Shown in pieces: positions 14,083-22,143 of a stretch of 64,000 bases of DNA. Made by a program: the position numbers and the translations under genes. The notes beneath the pieces were generated by a model, which worked only from the letters and a program-made list of their open reading frames with translations, had not been told where the DNA came from and ran no database searches. This DNA comes from Streptomyces sp. I05A-00742 (GTDB taxonomy: Bacteria; Actinomycetota; Actinomycetes; Streptomycetales; Streptomycetaceae), in the NCBI RefSeq assembly GCF_013055795.1, contig NZ_JABETO010000001.1, forward strand, positions 1 to 64,000. Reading direction: 5' to 3'. Each line of letters starts with the position of its first letter. The stretch's first letter is position 1.

Positions 14083-14578
14083 GAACATCCCTGGCTCGTG
14101 GGGTGAACGACTGCCGACGGCAGGTCCGGATATCGGAACCGGATGAGGGCTCACTTTTATGGAAGTGACGGGCGTTTGGGGAGAGTTGCCAGGGCGGGAA
14201 AATAAAGATGGCGTAAACCCGCCAGAGAGCACTTCGGGAGGAAGCGGGACAGAGGCCGTGAAGCGCCCGGAGCGGGGCCGGCACGGGAGCCGCGGTTCAG
14301 CCATCCGGGGCAAACGGAGTACACCGGGACCGGCGGGGCCATAGGGTTTCCTGAGCTCCGTTCCCTGTCGGGTGAACGCTGAGTGAGCCTCAGCGCTCCA
14401 GGGGACGAGTCCTGTATGTCAGTTCGCAGTAGCCAAGATCGATGTGAGGTGATCGGCGGCGACCGTTGCCGCCCTGTTCACGCCCAGGTCATTCGCGCTG
14501 CCAACGATCCTCGGTGACAGCAGCCGCAGCTCATCTGCACCACCGCTCGCCTTCGCGTTCGCACTCGGGGAGACCGCC
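14083..14578. promoter_or_regulatory. Divergent region between subtilase and metallophosphoesterase
   Basis: 496 bases without a convincing gene. The stretch at about 14140-14230 is less GC-rich than its surroundings and should hold the subtilase promoter. A 7-base-pair inverted repeat lies at 14377-14395 (arms CGCTGAG/CTCAGCG, 5-base loop). A PHO-box-like direct repeat is at 14476-14497. GGGGAG about seven bases before 14579 is the ribosome site of the phosphoesterase. Confidence 0.5.
14476..14497 (+). promoter_or_regulatory. Candidate PHO box (PhoP site)
   Basis: Two adjacent 11-base units, GTTCACGCCCA and GGTCATTCGCG, match the Streptomyces PhoP direct-repeat consensus whose core is G(T/G)TCA. 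They lie on the coding strand 81 bases before a phosphoesterase start codon. The motif match is seen in the sequence; PhoP control is inferred. Confidence 0.55.
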
Positions 14579-16315
14579 ATGCACAGCAGATCCGGCAGAT
14601 CAGCCTCGCACCTCGACCGCCGTGGGTTCCTGGCCGCCACGGGCGCCGTCGGCGCCGTCGTCGCCCTGGGCCCGGCCGACCCGGCCGCCGCCGACGAGCC
14701 CGCCCCCGTGGCCCCTGGAGGGGCCCCGGAGGGCGCTCCGGCAGGCCCCGCGGCCGACGACAGCGCCGCGGCGGCACCGTCGGGTGCCGGCACCACCCTC
14801 GTCTCCGTCGCCACGCCCCGCGGCACGGGCGCCTACCGGCGGCTGGGCGACGGCCCCGGCTGGCCCCGCGTCGTCCGGACGGAGCTGGCCGCCGCCCGCC
14901 CCGACCGCAACCGCCGCCGTACCACACTCGCGTCGTTCGTGCAGTTCACCGACCTCCATCTGACGGACGTCCAGCACCCGTTGCGGTACGAGTTCTTCCG
15001 GGCCGGCGGCGAGGGCGCCTGGCGCCCGCACGAGGCCCTGACCCTGCCCGGCGTGGTCTCCCTCGTCGAACGCGTCAACAAACTCCGCCGCGGCCCGGCC
15101 ACCGGCACCCCGCTGCGCTTCGTCATCACCACCGGCGACAACGGCGACGAGAACGCCCGCATCGAGGCCGAGTGGTTCCTCACCGCGCTCAGCGGCGGCC
15201 GGATGAACCCCAACACCGGCGACCCGCGCCGCTACGAGGGCGTCCAGAACAGCGGCCTCAAGCTCTACTGGCACCCCGAGAGCTCCCTCCGCGACCAGGA
15301 CAAGGCCGTCGGCTACCCGCGCATCCCCGGCTATCTGAACGCCGCCATGCGCCGCGTCAACAGCCCCGGCCTGAACATCCCCTGGTACTCCACCTTCGGC
15401 AACCACGACCTGCTCTCCGGCGGTTGCTATCCGGCCGCCGGCTCGTTCATCGCCGACGTCGCCGTGGGCGGCAAGAAGCTGTACACGATCCCCGCCGACG
15501 AGGCCAAGTGGCTCATGGAAGGCGAGCTGCACGGCGTCGACCCCAAGGGCAAGCGCATAGAGGAACTGCTGCGCAAGCACAAGAAGGAGCTGCGCGGCGT
15601 CACCCCGGACCCCGCCCGGGTGCCCCTGACCCAACGCCAGTACGTGGCCCTCCACCTGGAGCGCAAGTACGCCGGCCGCGGCCCGGTCGGCCACGGCTAC
15701 ACCAAGGACAACCTCGACTCCGGCACCCTCTACTACAGCTTCCGCGTCTCGGACCGGGTCATCGGCATCAGCCTCGACTCCACCGACCCCGGCGGCCACT
15801 ACCAGGGCTCCCTCGGCACCGCCCAGCTCAACTGGCTGGACCGCACCCTGAAGGCCCACCGGAACGAGTACGCCCTCGTCTTCAGCCACCACCCCAGCTG
15901 GAGCATGAACAACACCGTCCCCGACCCCGCCCGCCCCAACGAGCAGCGGCACGGCGGCAGCGAGGTGATCGCCCTCCTCCAGCGCCACAAGAACGTCCTC
16001 GCCTGGATCAACGGTCACAGCCACCGCAACCGCATCCGCCCCCGCGGCTCCTTCTGGGAGATCGCCACCGCCTCCCACGTCGACTACCCGCAGCTCGCCC
16101 GCGTCATCGAGATCACCGACAACCGCGACGGCACGATCTCCCTCTACACCACCCTCGTCGAATCCGCCGCCCCCCACCGCACCGACTACCACGACCTCTC
16201 CCAGACCGGCCTCGCCTCCCTCTACCGCGAACTCGCCTTCAACGCCCCGGGCGGCGACCGCACCCTCGCGGGAGACCCCACCGACCGCAACACGGAACTC
16301 CTGCTCAAACGCTGA
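14579..16315 (+). CDS. Tat-exported metallophosphoesterase (PPA1498-like)
   Basis: Secreted phosphoesterase of 578 residues, probably releasing phosphate from extracellular substrates. The N-terminus has a Tat signal (DRRGFLAAT at about 14-22, hydrophobic stretch, AAA-type site). The calcineurin-like metal ligands are all present: D125 in FTDLH, D187/N188 in TGDN, N275/H276 in FGNHD, H437 in FSHHP and the H480/H482 pair in NGHSH. It resembles the actinobacterial PPA1498 family. A PHO-box-like site upstream fits phosphate-starvation control. The substrate is unknown. Confidence 0.88.
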   Translation: MHSRSGRSASHLDRRGFLAATGAVGAVVALGPADPAAADEPAPVAPGGAPEGAPAGPAADDSAAAAPSGAGTTLVSVATPRGTGAYRRLGDGPGWPRVVRTELAAARPDRNRRRTTLASFVQFTDLHLTDVQHPLRYEFFRAGGEGAWRPHEALTLPGVVSLVERVNKLRRGPATGTPLRFVITTGDNGDENARIEAEWFLTALSGGRMNPNTGDPRRYEGVQNSGLKLYWHPESSLRDQDKAVGYPRIPGYLNAAMRRVNSPGLNIPWYSTFGNHDLLSGGCYPAAGSFIADVAVGGKKLYTIPADEAKWLMEGELHGVDPKGKRIEELLRKHKKELRGVTPDPARVPLTQRQYVALHLERKYAGRGPVGHGYTKDNLDSGTLYYSFRVSDRVIGISLDSTDPGGHYQGSLGTAQLNWLDRTLKAHRNEYALVFSHHPSWSMNNTVPDPARPNEQRHGGSEVIALLQRHKNVLAWINGHSHRNRIRPRGSFWEIATASHVDYPQLARVIEITDNRDGTISLYTTLVESAAPHRTDYHDLSQTGLASLYRELAFNAPGGDRTLAGDPTDRNTELLLKR

Positions 16316-16442
16316 CGGCCCCCGGGGCGCGCAGATGCCGCACCAGCCCGTCCAGCGCGCTCCAGCCGTCGCCGTGCGACGTTCCGTCGCCCAGCGGGTA
16401 GTACAGGCCGGGGCGGCGGGACGGGCGCGGCCACCCCCTCAC
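16305..16442 (-). CDS. Small ORF coupled to the AbiEi/DUF559-like gene (45 aa)
   Basis: A GTG at 16440-16442 overlaps the TGA of the upstream gene (GTGA), as in other coupled pairs in this window. The 45-codon frame ends at 16305, inside the opposite-strand 3' end of the phosphoesterase gene. Third positions are almost all G or C, and the translation has a protein-like stretch (YYPLGDGTSHGDGWSALDGL). No family is recognised. It may instead be a leftover C-terminus of a decayed gene. Confidence 0.35.
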   Translation of the reverse strand: MRGWPRPSRRPGLYYPLGDGTSHGDGWSALDGLVRHLRAPGAVSV

Positions 16443-17635
16443 CGCGGCAGCACCACCACGTACCCCGTCGGGCCCCGCTCCGCCGACGTCACCAGGGCCG
16501 TCCGGATCACGGAGGCCTGCTGCTCCGCGGACTCGCGCAGCTTGCGGGGGGTGACGTGGACGACGGTGAGGCCGAGGCGCTCCAAGTGCTGGCGCTTGCG
16601 GGATTGTTGGGTCCAGATGGCGTCGACTTCCTGGCGGGGGGCGCGGGCGTCGATTTCGACGACGACGCCGTGGTCGGGCCAGTAGGCGTCGACGGGGCCG
16701 AGGGAGGGGCCGCCGGGGAGGCGGAGTTCGACGTTCCAGAGCGGGGCGGGGAGGGCGTGGTCGGTGACGAGGGCGTAGAGGCGGTCCTCGGCGAGGGAGC
16801 GGCCCTCGGCGAGGAGGACGTCGACGGCGTCGACGATGTGCGGGCGGTTCAGCAGCCGGGCGCGGGAGAGCTCGCGGACGAGGCGGGCGGCCTCGCAGTG
16901 GCCGCCGCGGACGGCCTCGGTGAGGAGCCGGCGGATCTGCGCGGGATCGGTGAGCCGGGCGACGGCGTCGGCGACCGCGCGGGCGGCGGGGGCCACGGGG
17001 ACGCCGGTGACCAGGCGGGGGCGGGGTACGGCGTGGGTGCGGACGGGGCGGACGAAGCCGGTGGCGCGGAGCCGTCGGGTGCCCGGGACGAGGACGTCGA
17101 TGTGGTCGATGCGCAGCAGCGGGGGAGCACTGGTGAAGCGGTAGAGGGCGAGGGCCGCGAGGCCGGTGACCATCGCCGCGCCGTAGGGGGCCTCCGCCTG
17201 TGCGCCGGGCGAGCCCTGGGCGCTGCGAGAGCCCTGTGCGGCGCGAGAGTTCTGTGCGCCGCGCGAGTCCTGAGTGCTGCGGGGGTCCTGCGCGCCGCGA
17301 GAGCCCTGGGCGCCAGGAGAGTCCTGTGCACCGCGCGAGTCCTGTGCACCGCGCGAGGCCCGGGCGCCCCGCGCGTTCTGGACGGGGATGCCCTGCGTGC
17401 GCGCCCGGGTGTACATGAGGGCGGCGTGCAGCCGCTCCTCGCTGGTGGCGGGGCCGGTGTGGAGGAGGTAGACGCCGGGCAGGAGCTGCTGCCAGGGCCC
17501 GCCGGGCCGGCAGCGCTCGTTGACCGCGGCGGACGGGACGCCGTGCTCCCGGAGCTGCCGCGAGGTCATGACGCGGTGGCGGACGTCGGAGAGGTGGTGG
17601 AGCGGGCGCGGGGAAAGGGGGGTCTCGTAGCTCAT
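16439..17635 (-). CDS. AbiEi-like / DUF559-like protein with hexapeptide repeat
   Basis: A 398-residue protein from the ATG at 17633-17635. Residues about 10-60 look like the winged-helix N-terminus of AbiEi-type proteins (SRQLREHGVPSAAV, GVYLLHTGP). Residues 87-146 are ten Ser/Arg/Gly/Ala/Gln hexapeptides. The C-terminus (about 300-390) has the endonuclease-like core seen in DUF559/Vsr-type folds: VDAYWPDHGVVVEID, then QQSRKRQHLERLG and VVHVTPRKL. In this class the domains occur in antitoxin-like or nuclease proteins. No toxin partner is adjacent, so a toxin-antitoxin role is not supported. Confidence 0.55.
   Translation of the reverse strand: MSYETPLSPRPLHHLSDVRHRVMTSRQLREHGVPSAAVNERCRPGGPWQQLLPGVYLLHTGPATSEERLHAALMYTRARTQGIPVQNARGARASRGAQDSRGAQDSPGAQGSRGAQDPRSTQDSRGAQNSRAAQGSRSAQGSPGAQAEAPYGAAMVTGLAALALYRFTSAPPLLRIDHIDVLVPGTRRLRATGFVRPVRTHAVPRPRLVTGVPVAPAARAVADAVARLTDPAQIRRLLTEAVRGGHCEAARLVRELSRARLLNRPHIVDAVDVLLAEGRSLAEDRLYALVTDHALPAPLWNVELRLPGGPSLGPVDAYWPDHGVVVEIDARAPRQEVDAIWTQQSRKRQHLERLGLTVVHVTPRKLRESAEQQASVIRTALVTSAERGPTGYVVVLPR
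17198..17377. repeat. 18-bp tandem repeat (10 units) inside the AbiEi-like gene
   Basis: Ten consecutive, imperfect 18-base units fill exactly 180 bases and stay in frame. The best-conserved unit encodes DSRGAQ on the reverse strand. Units differ mostly by single substitutions, which suggests expansion followed by drift. There are no spacers, so this is not a CRISPR array. Confidence 0.85.
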
Positions 17636-17760
17636 GCCCCGGCCATTCCCGCTGTGCGCCCACCCCTTAACCCCTGTTACAGGCTCGTCGACAAGTAGGG
17701 ACAACTCCGCACGGATGGACGGCAGTTCGACCGTCGCAGACGTGTTTAAGGCAACCGGCG

Positions 17761-20361
17761 TCAGGCCGCCGCCGCGTCGCACTCCTGTGCCCTCAGAGCC
17801 CGCGCCAGGTCGTCCCGCGCCTCCAGCACCAGCCGCCGCAGCGCCGGGGCCGCGTCCGTGTGGCCGGCGAGCCAGGCGTCGGCGAGCTCCAGGGTCCGCC
17901 GGCCGTCCTGGAGCCTCGGGAACAGCCCGCGCACGACGGCCATGGCGATCTCGATCGACCGCTCCCGCCAGAGGCGTTCCAGCGCCGCGAAGTACGGCTC
18001 GGCGTAGGGCGCGAGCAGCTCCCGCTGCCCCGGCCGGTCGAAGCCGGCGAGGGTGGCCTCGGTGAGGGCGTTGGAGAGGGTGTCCGACTCGACGACGGTC
18101 GCCCAGGCGTCGGCCTTGACGTCGGGGTCGGGGCGCGAGGCGAGGCAGCGGACGTGGTGGCGGCGGCCGGACGCGGTGTCGTCGCGGGCCAGCTCGGCGT
18201 CGATCCGCGCCTTGCCGGCCGCGCCGGCCGAGGCGAGGGCGGCAAGGAAGGACCAGCGCAGCTCCTGATCCACGTCCAGGCCGTCGATCCGGGCGGTGCC
18301 GTCGAGCAGCCCGCGCAGCAGCTGGACGTCGGCCTCGGTGCCCGCGGTCCTGGCCAGGAAGCGGGCCCACGCCAGCTGGTGGCCGCTGCCCGGCTCGGCG
18401 AGCCGCAGTTCGCGCAGCGCGCTCCGGGCGAGGTCGGCGGCGCCGCGCTCGCGCCACGCGGGGGCCGCGTAGTGGACGAGGGCGTCGTGCGCGCAGTTCT
18501 GGAGCATCTGGAGGACGCCGATGTCGGTCTCGGCACCGGCGAACCGCTGGACGAGGTCCAGGTAGTCGCGGGCGGGCATCAGCCCGTCCCGGGTGAGGTT
18601 CCACAGGGCCGACCAGCACAGCGCCCGGGCGAGCGGGTCGGTGAGCTCGCCGAGGTGGCCGCGCAGGGTGGCGAGCGAATGCTCGTCGAAGCGGACCTTG
18701 CAGTACGTCAGGTCGTCGTCGTTGACCAGGACGAGGTCCGGCCGTTCCGCCCCCGCCAGCTCCGCGACGACGGTGCGCGGCCCGGCGACGTCCGCCTCGA
18801 CGCGCGCGTACCGCACCAGCGCGGTGTCCTCCCGGCGGTAGAGGCCGATCGCCACCCGGTGCGGGCGCAGCTCGGGGTGGTCGGCGGGCGCCTCCTGGAG
18901 GACGGCGAGCTCGGTGATCCGGTCGGCGGCGTCGTATGTCAGCTGCGGGGTCAGCGAGTTGACGCCCGCGGTCTGGAGCCAGGACCGGGACCAGGCGGTC
19001 ATGTCGCGCCCCGAGGTCTCCTCCAGGACGGACAGCAGATCGGTCAGGCGCGTGTTCCCGTACGCATGGCGCTTGAAGTAGCGGCGCGCGCCCTCCAGGA
19101 ACGCGTCACGGCCGGCGTAGGCGACGAGCTGCTTGAGGACCGAGGCGCCCTTGGCGTACGTGATGCCGTCGAAGTTGAGCTTGGCGTCCTCCAGGTCGCG
19201 GATGTCCGCCGTGACCGGGTGGGTGGAGGGCAGCTGGTCGGCCCGGTACGCCCACGCCTTGCGCTGGTTGGCGAAGGTGACCCAGGCGTTGCCGTAGCGG
19301 GTGGCCTCCACCTGCGAGAACGAGCCCATGAAGTCGGCGAACGACTCCTTGAGCCACAGGTCGTCCCACCACTCCATGGTCACCAGGTCGCCGAACCACA
19401 TGTGCGCCATCTCGTGCAGGATCACATTGGCCCGGCGCTCGTACGACGACCGCGTCACCTTGCCGCGGAAGACGAACTCCTCACGGAAGGTCACACAGCC
19501 CGGGTTCTCCATGGCCCCGATGTTGTACTCCGGGACGAACGCCTGGTCGTACTTGCCGAAGGGGTACGGGAAGTCGAAGTGCTCGTGGAAGAAGTCCAGG
19601 CCCTGCTTGGTGACGGTGAAGATCTCGTCCGCGTCGAAGTGCCGGGCCAGCCCCTTGCGGCAGAGGGCGGTCAGCGGGATCTCCAGCACGGTGGAGTCGG
19701 GGAGCTTCCGGCTGTAGTGGTCACGCACCACGTGGTACGGGCCGGCGACGACGGCCGTGATGTAGGTGCCGATCGGCTGGGTGGGGACGAAGCGCCAGGT
19801 CGCCGAGGTGGCGTCGGCCGGCTCCGCCGGGCCGTCCTGGGCGCCGTTGCTGATCACGGTCCAGTCGGCGGGGGCGGTCACGGTGAAGGTGTAGGGGGCC
19901 TTGAGATCGGGCTGCTCGAAGTTGGCGAACACCCGGCGGGCGTCGGCCGGTTCGTAGTGCGTGTAGAGGTAGATCTCGCCGTCCTCGGGGTCGACGAAGC
20001 GGTGCAGCCCCTCGCCCGTGCGGCTGTAGGCGCACCGGGCGTCGACGACGAGGACGTTCTCGGCCTCCAGGCCGTCCAGCGCGACGCGGGTGCCGTCGAA
20101 GACGGTGGCCGGGTCCAGCGCGCGGCCGTTGAGCGTCACCGAGGTGACCGACGGGGCGACGAGGTCGGCGAAGCTGTCCGCGCCCGGCTCCGCGCAGCGG
20201 AAGCGGATCGTGGAGACCGACCGGAAGGTGCGCGGGCCGCCGTCCGCCGGGACTTCGGGGCCGACCGCCGACCGGAGGTCGAGCGCCACCTCGTAGGCGT
20301 CCACGGCCAGCAGCGCGGCCCGCTGCCGGGCCTCCTCACGGGTCAGGTTCTCACCGGGCAC
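17761..20361 (-). CDS. pepN: Aminopeptidase N (M1 metallopeptidase), copy 2
   Basis: Second M1 aminopeptidase, 866 residues, paralogous to the gene at 4007-6583 along its whole length but clearly diverged. GAMEN is at 282-286, the zinc site HEMAH at 316-320 (H316, E317, H320) and the distal E339 in LKESF. The GTG at 20359-20361 has GAGGGAG seven bases upstream. It diverges from the DsbA-like gene across 125 bases. Both copies keep every catalytic residue, so both should be active; different specificity or timing is possible. Confidence 0.94.
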   Translation of the reverse strand: MPGENLTREEARQRAALLAVDAYEVALDLRSAVGPEVPADGGPRTFRSVSTIRFRCAEPGADSFADLVAPSVTSVTLNGRALDPATVFDGTRVALDGLEAENVLVVDARCAYSRTGEGLHRFVDPEDGEIYLYTHYEPADARRVFANFEQPDLKAPYTFTVTAPADWTVISNGAQDGPAEPADATSATWRFVPTQPIGTYITAVVAGPYHVVRDHYSRKLPDSTVLEIPLTALCRKGLARHFDADEIFTVTKQGLDFFHEHFDFPYPFGKYDQAFVPEYNIGAMENPGCVTFREEFVFRGKVTRSSYERRANVILHEMAHMWFGDLVTMEWWDDLWLKESFADFMGSFSQVEATRYGNAWVTFANQRKAWAYRADQLPSTHPVTADIRDLEDAKLNFDGITYAKGASVLKQLVAYAGRDAFLEGARRYFKRHAYGNTRLTDLLSVLEETSGRDMTAWSRSWLQTAGVNSLTPQLTYDAADRITELAVLQEAPADHPELRPHRVAIGLYRREDTALVRYARVEADVAGPRTVVAELAGAERPDLVLVNDDDLTYCKVRFDEHSLATLRGHLGELTDPLARALCWSALWNLTRDGLMPARDYLDLVQRFAGAETDIGVLQMLQNCAHDALVHYAAPAWRERGAADLARSALRELRLAEPGSGHQLAWARFLARTAGTEADVQLLRGLLDGTARIDGLDVDQELRWSFLAALASAGAAGKARIDAELARDDTASGRRHHVRCLASRPDPDVKADAWATVVESDTLSNALTEATLAGFDRPGQRELLAPYAEPYFAALERLWRERSIEIAMAVVRGLFPRLQDGRRTLELADAWLAGHTDAAPALRRLVLEARDDLARALRAQECDAAAA

Positions 20362-20486
20362 GGCGGGGCTCCCTCGGCATCGACTTCGGCATCGTGTTCG
20401 TCATCGTCTCTCGAACATCAGGAATCATGGCACGCACACCTTCGTTGCAACCGTGACCGTCCTGTTTCTCCTGAGGAGACCACCGC

Positions 20487-21122
20487 ATGACCGAGACCGA
20501 GAAGGTCACCGCCGATTTCTGGTTCGACCCGCTGTGCCCGTGGGCGTGGATGACGTCCCGCTGGATGCTGGAGGTGGAGAAGGTCAGACCCGTCCGGGTG
20601 CGCTGGCATGTGATGAGCCTCGCCGTCCTCAACGAGCACCGGCTCGACGAGGTGGACGAGAAGTACCGCGAGATGATGATCCGCGCCTGGGGCCCGGTGC
20701 GGGTGTGCGTCGCCGCCGCGCAGGAGCACGGCGAGGAGGTGCTCGGCCGGCTCTACACCGCGATCGGCACCCGGTTCCACAACCAGGGCCTGCCGCAGGT
20801 GCGGGAGACGATCGTCGCCGCCCTGGAGGAGGCCGGACTGCCGGCCTCGCTGGCGGACGCCGCCGACTCGGAGGCGTACGACGCCGAGCTGCGGGCCTCC
20901 CACAAGGCGGGCATCGACAAGGTGGGCGAGGACGTCGGCACCCCCGTGATCTCCGTACCGGGTCCGGACGGCAACGAGGTGGCCTTCTTCGGCCCGGTCG
21001 TCACGCCCGCGCCGAAGGGCGAGGCGGCGGCGCGGCTGTGGGACGGCACGCTGCTGGTGGCCTCGACGCCGGGCTTCTACGAGATCAAGCGGACGCGGAC
21101 GCAGGGGCCGATCTTCGACTGA
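20487..21122 (+). CDS. DsbA-family thioredoxin-fold protein (Rv2466c-like)
   Basis: A 211-residue cytoplasmic thioredoxin-fold protein of the DsbA/FrnE type, closest in pattern to the mycothiol-dependent reductase Rv2466c. The N-terminal strand FWFDPLCPWAW carries the active site, but the usual CPWC is CPWA: the nucleophilic Cys is kept and the resolving Cys replaced by Ala. That fits a monothiol mechanism with mycothiol as resolving thiol (inferred). There is no signal peptide. GAGGAG precedes the ATG. The 3' end is followed by decayed copies of itself. Confidence 0.82.
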   Translation: MTETEKVTADFWFDPLCPWAWMTSRWMLEVEKVRPVRVRWHVMSLAVLNEHRLDEVDEKYREMMIRAWGPVRVCVAAAQEHGEEVLGRLYTAIGTRFHNQGLPQVRETIVAALEEAGLPASLADAADSEAYDAELRASHKAGIDKVGEDVGTPVISVPGPDGNEVAFFGPVVTPAPKGEAAARLWDGTLLVASTPGFYEIKRTRTQGPIFD

Positions 21123-21270
21123 GCGGGAGCGGGAGCGGGCGCGGGGGCAAGGCGCGGGCGATCCCGACTGAGCGGGAGCGGGCGCGGGGGCCGGTCCCGA
21201 ATGAGCGGACGCGGACGCGGCAGCTGATCTCCGGCCGGGCGGACGCGGACGCAGGGGCCGTCTTCGGCCG
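21123..21270. repeat. Decayed tandem duplications after the DsbA-like gene
   Basis: The last bases of the gene (21089-21117, core GCGGACGCGGACGCAGGGG) recur at 21239-21266, exactly 150 bases on, with one base lost, and partly at about 21204. A second unit around the stop codon (CTGAGCGGGAGCGGG...) occurs at about 21118 and 21167. The intergenic DNA is thus built from repeats of the gene's 3' end. Confidence 0.7.
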
Positions 21271-21342
21271 GGCGGCGAGGGGAAGCAGGGGTCAGGTCCC
21301 CCGGCCGACCCCGGCCGGCGCGCGCCCCGGCGAAGGCTCGCT

Positions 21343-21348
21343 TAGGGT
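21343..21348 (+). promoter_or_regulatory. -10 box (TAGGGT) for a leaderless transcript
   Basis: TAGGGT ends seven bases before the ATG at 21356, and no ribosome binding site fits between. A transcript from this box would start at or next to the start codon. No -35 is recognisable. Confidence 0.45.
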
Positions 21349-21355
21349 CCCAACC

Positions 21356-21982
21356 ATGGGCCAGACCGACCTCTCCCGGCCGCTGGGCCGCGACGGCGGC
21401 TGGGCCGACGCGGAGCCGCCCTGCGGCAACGCGGCCTTCGCGGAACTGCCCGTACGCCCGTACGACCTGCTCACGCTGGGGGTCTGCCGGGTGCTGGCAC
21501 CGCTGTGGTCCCTGCTGGGGCTGCGGCGGGCCGCCGGCATGCTGCGGCACTATCTGCGCGGCACGGGCGGAGTCTGCCGCGTCGACGCCGAGGAGATCCT
21601 CGCCCTGCCCGCCGTCCGCGCCGCCGTGGACGAGCAGCTGACGCGCTGGCGCGCGGAGGCGCTCGACCGGTGGTGCGGCGGTGACCGGACGCCGGCGGCC
21701 TATCCGGCCGACAGCGGCTGGCGCGACCAGCTGATCACCTGGCGGATCCACCCCGACTGGTGGCTGGCCCTGCGCGGCGTGGAGTTCCGGCTCACGGGCA
21801 CGGTACGGGTGGACGCCGACGGGGGCACGGCCGTGGACTACCGGTTCGCCGTGCACAAGGGGTGGAACTTCGACCGGGGTGGATCGGAACTGGGCGTTCC
21901 GTTCACCCCGTTCGCCCGCCTCCACGAGACCGGCCTGGCCCGGGAGTTCGCCGTGACGGGCGAGGCGTTCGGCCACGGCTGA
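21356..21982 (+). CDS. Conserved hypothetical protein (208 aa)
   Basis: Unrecognised soluble protein. It has a central Leu/Arg/Ala-rich helical part (about 40-75) and a C-terminal beta-rich part with many tryptophans and aromatics (SGWRDQLITWRIHPDWW, HKGWNFDRGG). The later pattern is consistent with a small domain containing antiparallel strands. No catalytic motif, signal peptide or membrane helix is evident. The start has a TAGGGT box seven bases upstream, so translation is probably leaderless. The last 24 bases are tandemly duplicated past the stop. Confidence 0.7.
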   Translation: MGQTDLSRPLGRDGGWADAEPPCGNAAFAELPVRPYDLLTLGVCRVLAPLWSLLGLRRAAGMLRHYLRGTGGVCRVDAEEILALPAVRAAVDEQLTRWRAEALDRWCGGDRTPAAYPADSGWRDQLITWRIHPDWWLALRGVEFRLTGTVRVDADGGTAVDYRFAVHKGWNFDRGGSELGVPFTPFARLHETGLAREFAVTGEAFGHG

Positions 21983-22006
21983 GGCGAGGCGTTCGGCCAC
22001 GGCCGA
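21959..22006. repeat. 24-bp tandem duplication spanning a stop codon
   Basis: The unit at 21959-21982 (ending in the TGA stop) is repeated immediately at 21983-22006 with one change, which turns the stop position from TGA to CGA. The duplication copies the C-terminal codons EAFGHG. Confidence 0.85.
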
Positions 22007-22029
22007 ACGGAAGGGTGCGACCATGGAAG

Positions 22030-22062
22030 AAGGCCCCGCGCGCATCGACCGCGCGGGGCCTT
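22030..22062. terminator. Bidirectional terminator between the 208-aa gene and sodF
   Basis: A perfect 13-base-pair stem (22030-22042 with 22050-22062), 7-base loop, A and T ends on the two sides. It sits between convergent genes and can serve both. Confidence 0.85.
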
Positions 22063-22143
22063 CCCGTGCCTGCCCCGTGACACGGGTGAGAAGACGATCA
22101 CGAGCAGGCCGCTCGGTGGCGCCTCACGGCGCGTCCGCCCGGG

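Noticed and set aside
17198-17377. Possible CRISPR array
   Set aside because: Units are contiguous, degenerate, 18 bases long, in frame and without spacers; no cas genes are present.
16439-17635. Toxin-antitoxin system based on the AbiEi-like domain
   Set aside because: No nucleotidyltransferase-type toxin (AbiEii) is adjacent; the neighbours are a small ORF and an aminopeptidase gene.
17860-20490. An 876-codon plus-strand frame opposite the second pepN
   Set aside because: Same reasoning: antisense to an intact M1 peptidase, no recognisable domains, composition typical of a shadow frame.
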